Source of the DNA: Lepidodermella squamata
Lineage: Eukaryota > Gastrotricha
DNA length: 64,000 nt
Reading direction: 5' to 3'
NCBI GenBank assembly: GCA_047495785.1
Contig: JBLDXI010000033.1
Span: forward strand, 930,001-994,000
Made by a program: the position numbers and the translations under genes. Under the pieces are notes generated by a model that searched no databases, was not told the origin of the DNA, and worked only from the letters and a program-made list of their open reading frames with translations. This document shows, in pieces, positions 47,028 through 59,536 of this stretch; within the stretch, counting starts at the first letter, position 1; the number at the start of each line of letters is the position of its first letter.

Positions 47028-47302
47028 TTTTTCGCACACGAGTTAATTTTTTTACATTATTGTATTAGAAAACTGGTATAGTTGATATTTTATAACCATG
47101 GTGTGTACCAAATAATAGCTTGAATGTTTATGTAAACATTGAGTAATTTTTAGGCTGTAGGCGCATCGATCATTAGCACGCGATTTTATAACTTATACGT
47201 ATAACCAAAACAAGTCGTAAAAAACGGACGCAAACATCCATCCGACCACCGACTGTGTGATGCGCGTAAATCATTTTAAACGCGGGCGATCATCAAACAT
47301 CA

Positions 47303-49043
47303 TCAGTGCTCGGCATAGTACGACTCGGATATATTATCGTGCCGCGGCGCCGGAATTTTCGGCGGCTCCTGGTAGTGCATCTCGATAAAAACTGCGATCG
47401 GGTATAGGAATGAGAGGAAAGTAGCCGCTGAAAAGCCGATCAAGTTCAACGTGGCCGCGATGATCGTCGACGTCTTCAGGCCACTTCCTTGCCGACCTTT
47501 CACGCGCTTGATTGACAGGTTATTTTTTAACGACCGCCGAAGTTGAAGACTCTCCTCCAGGTCGACAACTGCCTCGGATGAGTGGCGCCGCCATTGTTCG
47601 ATCTGGCGTTGGGTGTTACGCCGAACATGCTGCTGCGCTAGACGGGCTCGGTTTTTTCGGCGGTCGTAGTAGTGTAGGATGCCCCATAGAGGTAGCCCTT
47701 CATCCGGGTCAACGAGCTCGGTTGTTGTGATGCAAATTAATACGGTTATGACGGAGGAGCCGAGCATGAGGTTGACGTAGGTTTGGAGTAAGGATTCGCT
47801 TGAACTACGCGGCAATTGACTGGCGAGCTGGCCTTGGAAGAAAAACGCTGTCAGCAATACAACAGTAGCTTGAGGGACCTATTTAAAATTAAAATTAATC
47901 AAAAATAAATTCAGAAATTTTCATACTCGATCTATGAATTTCAGCGGTATTAGGAAGGTTAGGACTTGAAGGACGGACAGCAAGAGCAAAGGAGTTAGGT
48001 AAGTTCTTTGAAAATAATCTGAAAAAAAATAAAATAATTCGCAAATAAATTCCTACTTAAAAGCGGACCTGATTTCCTTTTAAGTATAAAGAAAAATTCA
48101 ACGCGGCCGAAACTAGTCCTCCTGCCTGTTTTATATATCGCGGAAAATCCATCGGCATCTATATGGGGTATGTCTGATTCATCGGAAATCAGCCTTCAGC
48201 ATTCAGTCCTTACCTATTAGTGACCACATAGGATTTTCGGCGTACATTCCTAGCGCGACTGGGTCAGGCTTATCTGAACGAAGGTTGATCAACATTTCAC
48301 TGGCCTTGTAAGTCACAGATTCGAAGACTATCGAGCATCTCCTGATTTTCGGGAAAAATCGTAATTTTTCACTTAATTTACGAAAATTCCTTACTGATAG
48401 TCAAACGGGTAATATTTAAGGTCGAGTAGGCACCGAGTTGCGTATTTGCCGCTCGGGTGATACCAAACCCGGCCGTCATGGGTGACTCGATACCGGAAAT
48501 CGTCGTGATGGATGACGTTGTTCTTATCCTCAACGCTGTTAGCTACGTGAAGGTCGGGCGACCAAATCTGTTGAGGCGGCAAGATGACCTCATCGACCCC
48601 GCCGTAATCCGCCGGGTTCCAGGTTAGAGCAGGGTCATTCCAACTCTGAATAAAAATCGATTTTTACAAGCTTTTCGAACACTATAAAAAATTACCAATT
48701 GAAGTCGGATGGTTGTCACCATGGTTTCGTCATTTTCTACAACTTCTTGAATCCGAATGAGGTAGAGTCGGCAGAACACTCGAAATGGACAGCTTTGACT
48801 GCTGCTAATAGTCGACTCTCGGTCCATGACGTTACCCGGTCCATCTGGGCATAAAGCAGCTGGCATCAGGGTTTTGTTGTAGCCACTGTTTTTCCCAACC
48901 AGATGCTCCACGAGATTGGCCTCCATTCTCGATTTCTGCAGCAGAATTTCTCTGCGCTGTTTTTCGGGTGATTCGGCGGCGCCATGCAGACCGAAAACAT
49001 TGGTAGAAAAAATGCAGAGAACGAGTAAAGATTTGCAGGTCAT
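47303..49043 (-). CDS. Cys-loop channel subunit, cluster type (channel F), six exons
   Basis: Minus-strand exons 49043-48696, 48645-48395, 48341-48214, 48158-48069, 48018-47927 and 47878-47303 join to 494 residues. Signal peptide: M-T-C-K-S-L-L-V-L-C-I-F. W-N-P-A-D-Y-G-G and W-S-P-D-L-H-V mark the ligand-binding domain, and the Cys-loop ends Y-Y-P-F-D-Y-Q with the conserved intron. Pore: I-D-R-V-P-Q-A-T-V-V-L-L-T-A-F-F. The M3-M4 loop is Arg-rich. Tail: D-N-I-S-E-S-Y-Y-A-E-H. It lies upstream of channel E on the same strand, 275 bp apart. Cation-permeable assembly is inferred from Asp at -1'. Confidence 0.88.
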
Positions 49044-50353
49044 ATTTTTTAGTACATTGTTCTTCTAACAGCTTCTAAATATAACCTCGCAGCTGATGTC
49101 CGCTGATCACATATTATGCTATAAGTTATTTTTCTCATTATCGAGCCTGAAATGCAGGATTTCCTGCCACCTCAGTGATCACAGCCGCGTGTACTGATCG
49201 ACTGATGAATAAATAATTAGTGGCACTGCTTGATATCACCAGCGAGGCCGCCAAATTGAGAGAGGCGTTCACGCTGTCTCGATTTTTATTGTCTGAAGTG
49301 CTAGCGCAAAATGATGTGACACCCTTCGCAAAGCCAGTTTTAGGCCCATGCTGTCAAATATCTAATGCGACGATAGAATTTGAAAAAAATGCAGACACTG
49401 AAAGCATCTGCGTTTTCTTTAATTTTCAATAGCCCACATTCTAAATTTAGGGTTAATTTCGTTTAATTTAGCGAAGCAATAAAATTAGCGCTGAATTTCC
49501 TCAAATAAAGGTTTTTTCAATTTAACACCATCCCTGGAATCAGAGTAATTTTATGGTTTGGCAATGTTCATTCTATTGAGTTTCCCTTCTGGAGAGTCGA
49601 TATCGATTCCTTTATCGATTTTAGAAATCAGTGATTTTTCCTATCTCAAATTTATCGGCAACCACTACAGCGAGAGTCCCAGAATTTGCGCAACTATTTT
49701 TTAATTTGGCAGCTTTTTTTTAGGAAATTCAGCTGACTTTATTAAATTAACAATTAAACCTACCGAGAGAATATTCCATCGCTTATCCGCGATTTAACCG
49801 AAGAAATAAATAAAACCAGGGAACCCCGATGGTAACGAGTTCGGTAATTTTCGGTATTTTACCAGATTGGGCCAAATTTCTCCGGACTTTTTCTTTACCA
49901 TTAACAACGGACATACTACATACTTGATATTTTTTGAATTTTTCTAACAATTTTCTAGCCATGAGATATGACTTCATCTCTCATTTTAGACTTTCCAAAC
50001 CCTTCCTTATCAGTGTATTTTCTTTGCTTGCTTTACTTATGGAACACGCCGTACGCTGTATTGAAAAATGTTTAACATACCTAAGGAGGTGGAAAAGGGA
50101 AAATTAAAAAACCCCGTGCTGGCAGGGGAAATTATTATCAATCGTGAAATTTGTTGATGAAACTCAAACTTTTGCGGAATTAAAAAAATTAATTTTTCAT
50201 TGAGCCAAGAAAATCTAAGATTTGAATTAATATTATTCATAACTCTTTTCATAACCTCTTTTACTGTTGATTGGAAAATTATTCATAAATTGTGGAAAAA
50301 ATCAAAAAATTAACTGTAAAGATGTAAAATTCTATTTTTATTTCTCGGTAAAA
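49044..50353. other. Intergenic between channels F and G
   Basis: 1.3 kb of AT-rich DNA with several short T runs. Open frames at 49220-49432 and 49783-49977 have no supporting features. No gene called. Confidence 0.4.
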
Positions 50354-52044
50354 TTATTCAGGATAGTAAGACGATGACAGATTTCCATGCCCAGGGTTGC
50401 GAATCGATGGCGGTTGAACGGAACAAAAGTCCAAGAATGACATAAACGGGTATGAAACTGAGGTGATTATCACAATTAAAAATCCCAGCCAATTCAATGT
50501 GTTAGCCGCGATAGTGGTTGCTTTGATGTGATACCGCACACCGTCCGGCGATTCATAGCTGATGCATGAAAATCTCGAAACAACAGGCGTTGGCACGGGG
50601 TCGACAGCGATTGATTTGCGCTTATCGCCTTTCCGTCTGACATTGGATTGAAAGGAAATTTTGTGCCGCTCATAAAAACTGTGAAGAGCCCCCCATAACG
50701 GCAGACCTTCGTCTGGATCGACCAGCTCAATGGCGAGGATACAGATTGAAACTGTGATCACGGACATGGTTATCATGACATTGATGTAGTCTTGGAGGAG
50801 AGAATCTTCCGAACTTCGAGGTAGCCGAGCTGAAAGCTGACCCTTGAAGTAAAATGTCGTCATCAAGACGACAGTTGCTTGAGGAATCTTAAAAAAGGAA
50901 CGTAAGACCAATCATTTTGTTGAGAGACATTTTCTTACACGATCGATGAATTTAAGCGGCATGAAAAATGTGAGGACTTGAAGCGTGGATAGCAAAATTA
51001 GGGGAATGAAATAGGTTCGTTGAAAATAGTCTGAAAAATAATTGAAATTTTTAAAATATTTAGCGAAAATGATAAAAAACCAACCTGACTTCCGCTTCAC
51101 AATCACAACAAACTGAACTCGGCTAAATCCTGTTCGGCGACCAGTTCGGTACACTGATGAAAAACCATCGGCATCTGAAAAAAATTTGATAAAATTGAGA
51201 AAAATTTTACTTCAATTAATTTATACCAATCAACGTCCACATTGGATTTTCGGCATACATTCCGAGAGCTACGGCATCGGCTTTATCCGGCCGAATAAAT
51301 AGCAGCAATTCGTTATGTTTATAGGTCATCGACTCTAATATCAACGAGCAGCGTCTGGATGAGATACTAGAATTTTTCGAGATTTTTCAAGATTTTTCCA
51401 AGCTCACTGATAATCGAATGGGTAATATTTTAGATCGAGTTTGCAGCGCGTCTCGTATTTTTCGCTGGGGTGAAACCAAACCACCCCATCAAAGTTCACC
51501 CTGTATCGAAATTCCGCTGAAGATACGGCATTAGCATCAGCTTCGATGCTATTCGCCACGTGAAGATCGGGCGTCCAAATAGCTTGAGCTGGAATGATAA
51601 TTTCCTTCAAGCCTCCGAACTGCGCCGGGTCCCACATTAAAGCAGGATCGGTCCAGCTCTTAAGTGAATTTCGAATTTTTTAATTAAAAAAATTGAGAAA
51701 TAAAATACCAGCTGTAAGCGAACTGTTGTTACGAACGTTTCGTCATTTTCGATGATGTCCTGAATTCTGATTAAATAAAGCCGGCAGTTGACGAAAAACG
51801 GACAGGAATTTGGCTTAACAGTGTTGTCGCGAGTCAAATGCATGAATGGTATGGTATTTGGGCAGAACGTAAGTGGCAGAGTTGTCTTGTCGTAGCCGCT
51901 TTTCGGCCCGATCAGGAAATCGAGAAGTTCCGCTTCGAAATGACCTCTTGTTGGAGTGCTGTTGTTATTACCTGATTTTATCTGAGAACTGGCTATTCCA
52001 AAATCAGCATAAATCATCAGAAGTAAAATTTCTCTCAAAAACAT
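50354..52044 (-). CDS. Cys-loop channel subunit, cluster type (channel G), six exons
   Basis: Minus-strand exons 52044-51709, 51658-51408, 51354-51227, 51174-51085, 51030-50939 and 50887-50354 join to 476 residues. Signal peptide: M-F-L-R-E-I-L-L-L-M-I-Y. Ligand domain: W-D-P-A-Q-F-G-G-L-K and W-T-P-D-L-H-V-A-N-S. The conserved Cys-loop intron follows Y-Y-P-F-D-Y-Q. The pore reads I-D-R-I-P-Q-A-T-V-V-L-M-T-T-F-Y, with Met near 9' and Tyr near 13', so gating and permeation may differ. Tail: G-N-L-S-S-S-Y-Y-P-E, where Pro replaces the family Ala. Ligand unknown. Confidence 0.87.
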
Positions 52045-52919
52045 CTGAAAAATTCGGCCGTAAAACAGGGTAACATTTAGGCTTTGCAGACGATTAGCCT
52101 TTCGGGGTTAAAAGTTGGAAATATAGGATTTTCAGCTTTAAATTCTCTGCCTATAGTCAGATTTCGTTCATCGTCAAACTCGGTCCAATTTGAGCATAAA
52201 AAGATTTGTAGACAAATTCACAATTTACTTGAAATTTGATCCTCTATGATATCTTTCAAATAATCATGGATTTAGTATTTTTTATCAAGATAAATAAATA
52301 AAATTAAAATTAATAAATATTTTTGAAAAAATTCGGCATGGGTACTACCTTACCTTCTGAAAACGCTATAACATTTAATAAGACCGTTACCGGGTTTGCT
52401 AGGGATGATATCGGGTAGTAGGGCAATGTCCCTATTAAGCACAATTTCAGGGACATCTCATTAGACTCACAATGGCAATTAAATATGCAAATGAGCGCCC
52501 AAAAATGAGAAATGGAAAAGCCTTCGTGAAATAGAAAAACTTTCCTATATAGGAACAGTAGGAATTACTTGAGTTTCGAATTTCCGAATCTGTTGAGCTA
52601 ACAGCAAACGCTGGCTTTTAGCTTTTATATAGTATATTGTTGTGTCCTAGGTTACCCTTCGTTAAGGCAAATTGTTCACCTTAAACAGCGTAAACTCCAG
52701 CTCAAAAGCTCTTATCTGCCAATTGCTAATAATTTCTGAGGTGGCAATAGCTATATGTAGCTATAAATATGATATCAATTTACAAAATCAGCATTGGTCT
52801 ATGCATCGTAAATCTATCGGCACTTGCAACAAACAATATTGCTTTATTCAAAGTGTTATCAGTTGTTATAACCAAACACAGACGAACAGTATAACAACGT
52901 ATGCAGGGATATCTTTTTA
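52045..52919. other. Intergenic between channels G and H
   Basis: Promoter side of channel G and 3' region of channel H. No supported frame; a 91-codon frame at 52672-52947 overlaps the tail of channel H antisense and is rejected. Confidence 0.4.
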
Positions 52920-55370
52920 TTACGGTTGCTGCAGGTATTCTGCGTAGTACGAGTGCGACTCGCCTCCCAGCACGGTAACATTCGGTATCGAAAGCGGCTC
53001 GCGCGCATTTAGGCCTATATAGGCGATCAGCGGGTAAATTACCGATATGAGAGTAGCCGTAGTGAAGCCGAACCAATTGAGGAGGGCGGCGATAATTGTC
53101 GACGTTCTCATCCGCCGGCAGTTTGCTAAGCATCTACTACTAGTACCAGGCTGGTCCTTAGTCAGTTGGGCACTTTTCGCCGATGATCGACGATGGTGAT
53201 GGTGATTAAGCAAAGCCGCACTTCGCCTACGACAGATTGGCCGCGAAGTGATAGAGCCATAGTCCTCGCAATAATCAGTTACATCAATAAATTCTTCGGC
53301 AATATCAGCTAATTCAGGTCCTCGATTTTGGTAACGCAAAAACGATTTTCGAACTAATGAACTGCGGTTTTCTGATCCGCGTCGTTTGTGAGTGTAATAA
53401 CAGACCATAAGGCCCCACAATGGCAGCCCTTCATCCGGGTCAACGAGCTCGGTTGTTGTTATGCAGATTGAGACAGTGACGACAGATAGGCCTAACATGA
53501 TGTTTAGGTAGGTTTGAAGTAGAGATTCGTTTGAGCTGCGGGGTAACTCGCTGGCTAGTTGGCCCTGGAAGAAAAACGCGGTGAGTAGGACGACAGTGGC
53601 TTGTGGCACGCGGTCGATGTACTTGAGCGGGATGAGGAATGTCAGCACTTGCAGAATTGATAGCAGTAATAACGGCACTAGATACGTCCGCTGGAAATAG
53701 TCTGCAAAAAAATAAGAGCGATTGTAATTCCGAGTCGAGCGAAGTGCCAACATTATTTCGAAAAATACCGTTTTTATAAATTTTATAAAATTCAGAAAAT
53801 TATCAATCAAACGAAAGTTCGCTTTTTCAAAGATTTAATTGAGACATTTTTATTATTATGCGATCGAATATTTTTCTTGCAATTTTCATAATTATTATTG
53901 GATGTGCCATGGGGACACCCTAACCTTGGGGGTTCCAGCACTTAATTTACTAAAAATATGGCTTTCCGAGTTTCACGAGCACCCTATTAGAATCTTAATT
54001 TTTCCTAATCGAAGGTCCCACCATTAAGCATACTTTCTGCCATGAGTGGTCTCTTCAGCTAACAGCAGAGCCGATATCGATTCCAAGTATCGGTTTTGAA
54101 AATAACTGATTTTTCCAATATCGCCAACATTGAATGCCAACTAGAATTTCAACATTGAGCATGTTTACCTAGCTGATGGCGGCTATAATTAAAAATTCCA
54201 GGTTCAGGAGGAATCAGAATCAATGAAGAGCAAAGCATTGGAAAATTTTAGTGCTTCAGTTTAGGAAGCTAAATTTTTGGGTTGAAACCCATTAGTAATT
54301 ATCGGGATATTAAAAAATATTAAAAAAAACTTTGAAATTACGTTTTCATTTTAATTTTCTCACCTGATTTACGCTTTATTATTAAAAAGAATTGAGCTCG
54401 ACTGAAGCCTGTTTTCTTGCCGGTTTTGTAAATTGCTGCAAAGCCATTTGCATCTGAAAAAGGAAGTGTAAAAATTTATTCTTCATTATATTCTTCATTA
54501 CCGATGAGTTCCCACATTGGATTTTCGGAGTACATGCCCAAGGCAACTGCATCGGATTTATCAGGTCGCATCAAAATAAGCAGTTCACTGGCTGTATAAG
54601 TCACCGATTCAACGACAATCGAGCAGCGCCTTTTACATGAGAAATAAAAAATCCAATCCTATCACCTAAATTAAAAGCTTACTGATAATCGAACGGGTAG
54701 AATTTCAAGTCGAGCAAGCATCTGGTTGCAAATTTCCCACTCGGATGAAACCAAACTCGGCCGTCGTACGAGACTCGAAAGCGAAAATCGTCATGGTGAA
54801 TGAGGTTAATTTGATCTTCAACGCTGTTTGCCACTTGAATATCAGGGTACCAGATTTGCTCAGGAGCAATGACCACCTCCTTAATTCCACCATAAAGATC
54901 AGGATTCCAGGTCAGCGCTGAATCATTCCAGCCCTTCATACAAAAATTTAAAAAAATTTAAATAATTTGGAAAATTGGAATTAAAAAATAATAAAATTAT
55001 TAATTATTAATTATTAAATAACCAGCTGAAGTCTGATTGTAGTGATGAGCGTCTCGTGATTTTCGACAATCTCCTGCACTCGAATTAAAAACAGCCGACA
55101 GTGAACCACAAAGGGACATTCATGGCCGTCCGCAAACGAGTTTCCCGGGCAATTGAAGGCTGGCATAATCGTTTTATTGTAACCACTCCTTTTGCCGACT
55201 AGGTCATTGATCAACTCGGCTTGATTCAGATGCTTCCGGAGACGGTGAGCGTTTGGCGGTCCGATGGTGTAGTCCGAGTAATAATCGTATGTTTCAAGCG
55301 AGTTTTCAACAAAAACCGTGGCAACGAGACAAAAGGCGGCTAAAATAGGCCGAAGAATTATTGAGAACAT
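52920..55370 (-). CDS. Cys-loop channel subunit, cluster type (channel H), five exons
   Basis: Minus-strand exons 55370-55023, 54933-54683, 54629-54502, 54453-54364 and 53701-52920 join to 532 residues. The ATG at 55370 starts a signal peptide (M-F-S-I-I-L-R-P-I-L). The intron between M1 and M2 found in sisters E, F and G is gone; one exon carries M1 to the stop. An intron of about 660 bp precedes it. Pore: I-D-R-V-P-Q-A-T-V-V-L-L-T-A-F-F. The M3-M4 loop is long (about 130 residues), with acidic A-E-E-F-I-D-V and His-rich parts. Tail: E-S-H-S-Y-Y-A-E-Y plus four extra residues. The A-E-E-F-I-D loop motif is shared with channel I, marking these two as closest relatives. Confidence 0.88.
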
Positions 55371-57411
55371 GATTTCACGCGTAATGCGCAATCATCGAGT
55401 TGCAGGCGTTGCCCGTCTTATTTATTCGCTGCAGAGATGTAGCGGTAGTTAATCCCAGTGTAATCATTTTACTCACCTCCGAGGCAAAAACTATTAGCTA
55501 TAAATTAGCACAGTGATTAGGACTCTCGCAGACATTTTTATTATTAGGGGCGTTGTTTTTCGCGCGCTAATACTGCGATAGATTTTGAGCACGAAGATGT
55601 TTGATAAACAAAATTAGCCGCTCATCGGCATATATCGGTATTCAATAACAACTGTGCTACTGATATATGATGATGGTTTATGAGTAAGTCCGGTCAATTA
55701 CCGAAATCAAAAATATTATTTTTTCAAATCCCTAGTGATTAGCCTTTATTGCCAATAACACGGCAAAAATTACTGTTGGGTTGTAGCAGCTTTTTTGCGA
55801 TCTCGATGCTGAGTACATTGAGTATTTATGAATTTGGCTAATAACACCATTGGGAAATTACCCACTTGACAACTAAGGAAAATCTGCGTCCTTTGACCTA
55901 GATTATTCGGATCGTAAATCGGATGCTCGCACGTCAAATCGCCCATGGGCCCTGACCCTCGATCGTCCTCATAACATTATATCTTATATTATTTTAATTA
56001 ATTCATTTAAGGAGATATAACACCCAGATATAGGGGCAGCTGAGACAAGTGATCAATAAAACAACAACAAAACTAATAATTGCAGAAGCATAAAAGTAGA
56101 TTGATTGAGGATCAATATCGAAATCGATGTAATAATCAGTATAAAATGAACAAGATGGCATATATAGGAGTAATCAACGGATTAGATTAAAGCGGCATTG
56201 GCGTTGTAGTAGTGTAAATATAAGCAGCTTAGCGACAAGCTTGTGACGCCCGAGGGCATTTGATTCCAAGTGAGTTCATATGGTAAGACATGCTTAGCTG
56301 GCCTCGCTCAGACGTGTTGGTCCTACATGTGCATCTTTCTATAGTTCCTTGAAATTATGTCTCTATAGGTGTCTAGAATTGTGAACCCGACCCGAAAAAT
56401 TCATTTCTTGGGTTATAAATGCGATTCCACGTGTTCTTTTCCTCTTCGTTTCCATCCTAATACCTACATTTTATAAAACAGATAATTATGAATGATGATT
56501 TCAGCATATACTACGATTCATTCAACGCAGTAACCCTCTAGAGCCTACTAAACAGACGCCAACCATGATGGAGTTGGAAGTCGGCTAACCAAAAATTTCG
56601 GCTGAAAAGGGGATATAAATTCGGGCCTCGCTTCGGTTTTCTTGAGAGATTGGCCGAAAATTAAAAAAAAACAAAAAATTGATCTGAAACAAAATTAGAA
56701 CCAAAATATCGGCTCGTTATAGCAAACATTCGTTGTAAAGGATGTTCGCTATAAATCAAAAGTAATTTAAAATTATATAATAATTTCGACGGAATTTTGA
56801 CATAAAATTCTGAAATTTTTAGGTTCGATTTCAGAATTGTTCTTCTTTACTTTTCCAAATTTCGGCATCTGAGCTGTCTTCGATTACCGTTTCGGTTTTC
56901 GCAATAGGCTCTTGCCCTTTGCCTCTTGCCTCTTGCCTCTTGCTTCTCGCCATCTCTTCCAAGTGAGACGGTGAGACAAGGAGAGAAATCAATGAGGAAT
57001 CGGTATCAACGATTGCGAGGTTGATAGATTTCAGAGGTCAAAGGAATTGAACAATTTGCCGAACATTTCACTCGCCATTTTCAGCTCGAGATTTCACCGT
57101 GTCGAACGCGGTTTCATTCCACATTGAAATTGATTGAAACTCTCCAGAAATTACCTCGAAAAAACTAAATCGCGTGTCAAAATGTATATATATTTCGGGA
57201 AAACGAAAATTAAGAACAATTGTCGGATCGCTTTTATATTAGGGTAATCTGAGGTGAGGAATTTCGCTAGATATTCTAAACGTTTTTAGCGGAATCAAGC
57301 TAGTGTCACCACACTAACACGAATCGATAGGACTTTTAAGCGACTTTTTTCTCAGACTAAATTCCGTTTAAAACAGCAATCCAGCAGAGGGTCATCTCCA
57401 TATTTTGAAGT
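55371..57411. other. Intergenic, 2 kb, no gene seen
   Basis: AT-rich DNA upstream of channel H. It contains a 7-bp tandem repeat at 56910-56951. It also holds a 35-40 bp word (57203-57237, GAACAATTGTCGGATCGCTT core) that recurs at 59100-59134. No supported frame. Confidence 0.45.
56910..56951. repeat. Heptanucleotide tandem repeat (TCTTGCC)n
   Basis: Six units of TCTTGCC or one-base variants follow each other without gaps. It is a short satellite in non-coding DNA. Confidence 0.8.
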
Positions 57412-57855
57412 GTTGGGGCCCGAGCCCGATTTCGGCCCGTACGCGTTCGGGCCGGCCCGTATGCGACCGGGTAACTTTGCCACTCCGCGCTTGGGCCAGT
57501 CTATAACGTGCCCGTATGCGACGTTTACTGTAAATTTAACAAACCGTGATTCTTCACCGCACACGGGCCGGCCAAGGTGTCGGCCCGAGCACGGCGGAGA
57601 ACAATGACAACCAGCGCTATTGTTCAGCGCCGTACTCGGGTCGCCGGGCTTGGGCCATCCATCCTACAACCAACGCCCTACCGATAACTGTATCAAGTCC
57701 CGGCCCAAACCCGGCGGCCCGGTCTATCGAATTGACAGTAAAAGTCGCATATGGGTGTTTTGAAGTGGCCCGAGCGCGGAGCGGCAAATCAATGTTACCG
57801 TCTGCGTAAGGCCGGCCCGAACGCGTACGGGCAGAATTCGGACTCGGGCCCCAAC
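57412..57855. mobile_element. Foldback (MITE-like) element with long inverted repeats
   Basis: The element starts GTTGGGGCCCGAG and ends with the reverse complement CTCGGGCCCCAAC. Both arms continue with matching words: CCCGTACGCGTTCGGGCCGG, then a CTCCGCGCTTGGGCCA block, then a TATGCGACGTTTACTGT block. The arms are therefore at least 130 bp long but diverged. It is much richer in GC than its surroundings and has no transposase frame. No clear target-site duplication is visible. Open frames inside it are antisense images of the same repeats and are not genes. Confidence 0.7.
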
Positions 57856-57905
57856 AAAGGCAACACATCAAACACATAATTACTCAGAATCAAAAGGCCC
57901 TATAT

Positions 57906-57969
57906 GAAATAACACCAAAATCTATTCACATTACCATGACTAATATTCGGCATAGTAAGGAACAGTGCC
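57906..57969 (-). pseudogene. Relic of a channel-gene 3' end
   Basis: 58 of 64 bases match the end of channel I (61549-61612), including the last codons. The relic still reads G-T-V-P-Y-Y-A-E-Y followed by a stop. Nothing upstream in this strand matches the rest of the gene. It shows that the duplicated block here once included a channel tail, placed just beside the foldback element. Confidence 0.75.
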
Positions 57970-58355
57970 TACAAGATCGGACTCGTAGTTTATAGTGTGA
58001 TATTTTAATGGAAAATGGAAAAAGCTGGATTCCGCTTCCTAATTCGATTACTAGGGCCGAATGCATTGACGCTGCTGTTTTCTTTCTGAGACTATGCGAT
58101 ACCATATTTTTCGTTTTTTTCCTAATTTACTTTGGAAATAAAAAATTTGAATGATGATTTCATCAATTTCGAAGACTAATAAATATTCAGTATTGTGCTT
58201 TCATAAATTATATTATTCACACCTCGTGGATAGTGCCAATTGTCCACAAGACAAGACCCCTATAACAGCGTTCAATATTATTTTATTTGAAACAATCTAT
58301 CTTCAAGCATCAGAAAAGCTCTACACTCTACAACACCCAAATTCTGTACTCTGGA

Positions 58356-58990
58356 AGCAAACCGCTATTTCAACTGATGAAGCTTGTTTAAATACTTATA
58401 GCCGCCTTCCGAATACATTCGTTTGCAATTGTAGTCGGGAAGGAACTGTTGCAACTTTGCTTTCGCAGCGTCATCGCTTCCAGCCGGGAAGACAACGTGA
58501 TAATGCGGTGGGGTAACGGATTCGCAGCATCCTTCATCATCACGATAGATATGTGCGCCATTGGAAAAGCTGTCCAGAAAGCTTATCAGCGCCTCGATTT
58601 TTCCCCAATCTCTTCCGTCGGGTTGCAAATTTGGCTCGAGTTGCCCATTCGAGTTGACACGCAGTTCATCCCCAGAGCGGCCCAACTTGATTACAAACCA
58701 GTATTCGGACATTGTAATGCAAAATAAGATTTTTTGAATAATATTATCGACCTATAACCTTCGAATGCTGAAGCCTACCGCCATTTTGGTTATTTTTATA
58801 GGCCCACCGCCAGTAATATGAATCACAGCATATGAGATAAAGACATCCTCAAAGCCTTATCTTCTCGGTTTTTTAAAAGGTGAATACACAACCGCACGCA
58901 GCCCACGGACAAAAGATGCACAATTTGAATCATTTTGCATTGTTTTTCTGCTCGACAATGTTTAGCAACTTATCCGATGGACTGCTGCCT
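58356..58990. repeat. Duplicated block, copy 1
   Basis: This matches 60866-61500 at an offset of 2510 bp. From about 58401 to 58970 the two copies appear identical by eye. Outside this core, the flanks (58149-58355 against 60664-60865) are homologous but clearly diverged. Confidence 0.85.
58365..58712 (-). CDS. Small intronless protein of unknown family, copy 1
   Basis: A 115-codon frame from ATG 58712 (M-S-E-Y-W-F-V-I-K-L-G-R). It is soluble and acidic, without signal peptide or membrane segment. It has an N-terminal beta-like part, a helix (K-I-E-A-L-I-S-F-L-D-S-F), a Cys pair (E-G-C-C-E), a P-H-Y-H-V-V-F-P strand and an acidic C-terminal helix. It differs from copy 3 only in the last residues (G-G-Y-K-Y-L-N-K against G-G-Y-E-F-L-A-K), exactly where DNA identity ends. 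I recognise no family. Three conserved copies with intact frames argue that the frame is real. Confidence 0.7.
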   Translation of the reverse strand: MSEYWFVIKLGRSGDELRVNSNGQLEPNLQPDGRDWGKIEALISFLDSFSNGAHIYRDDEGCCESVTPPHYHVVFPAGSDDAAKAKLQQFLPDYNCKRMYSEGGYKYLNKLHQLK

Positions 58991-59536
58991 GGGTTCATTA
59001 TACACAATTTCGAAGCGAAAACATAAATCTTAAGTAACGAAATGACACAAATCCTGTGTCTGGGCGTGAAAACCCAGTATATTCGTATGAATTGTAACCA
59101 CGAAAATTAAGAGCAATTGTCGGATCGCTTTTATTTATTTTCGATCATTCTTTATGAATAATTGACCGGTGAATCATCATCTTTCTCCCCAAAGGCCCTC
59201 AAGAATCTGTTAGGAATCCATTTGAATTAGTTTAAAGACGATTGATGATGATTTGCCATCAACTATTTTGTCCCGAAATCTCGAGTTTTCCTTAAACAAT
59301 ACTTTCCAGGTAAAAAGTAAAAAGTAAAATAATTGATGTGCCTCATTTTTTTGATTGTGCTGAAGATGATGGCGTCAAACAACAGGGGCTAAAATTTATG
59401 ATGTGAATTTGTTTATTCATCGGCCGATTTCTGAGAGAATGATACATATCAGTTTGTAAAAAAAATCGCAGAGAAGTTAACGCATAAAAGCATGTGGACA
59501 AGCGACGTGGCCCTTACAATCTGTGGAGGCGAACTG
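58713..59536. other. Spacer holding duplicated upstream DNA
   Basis: 58713-58990 is the upstream region of copy 1 and matches the upstream region of copy 3 almost exactly, so the promoter was duplicated with the gene. 59100-59134 repeats a word from 57203-57237. The rest has no supported frame. Confidence 0.5.

Noticed and set aside
57352-57877. Open frames in and around the GC-rich foldback element
   Set aside because: The frames are images of the inverted repeats and have no independent coding signature.
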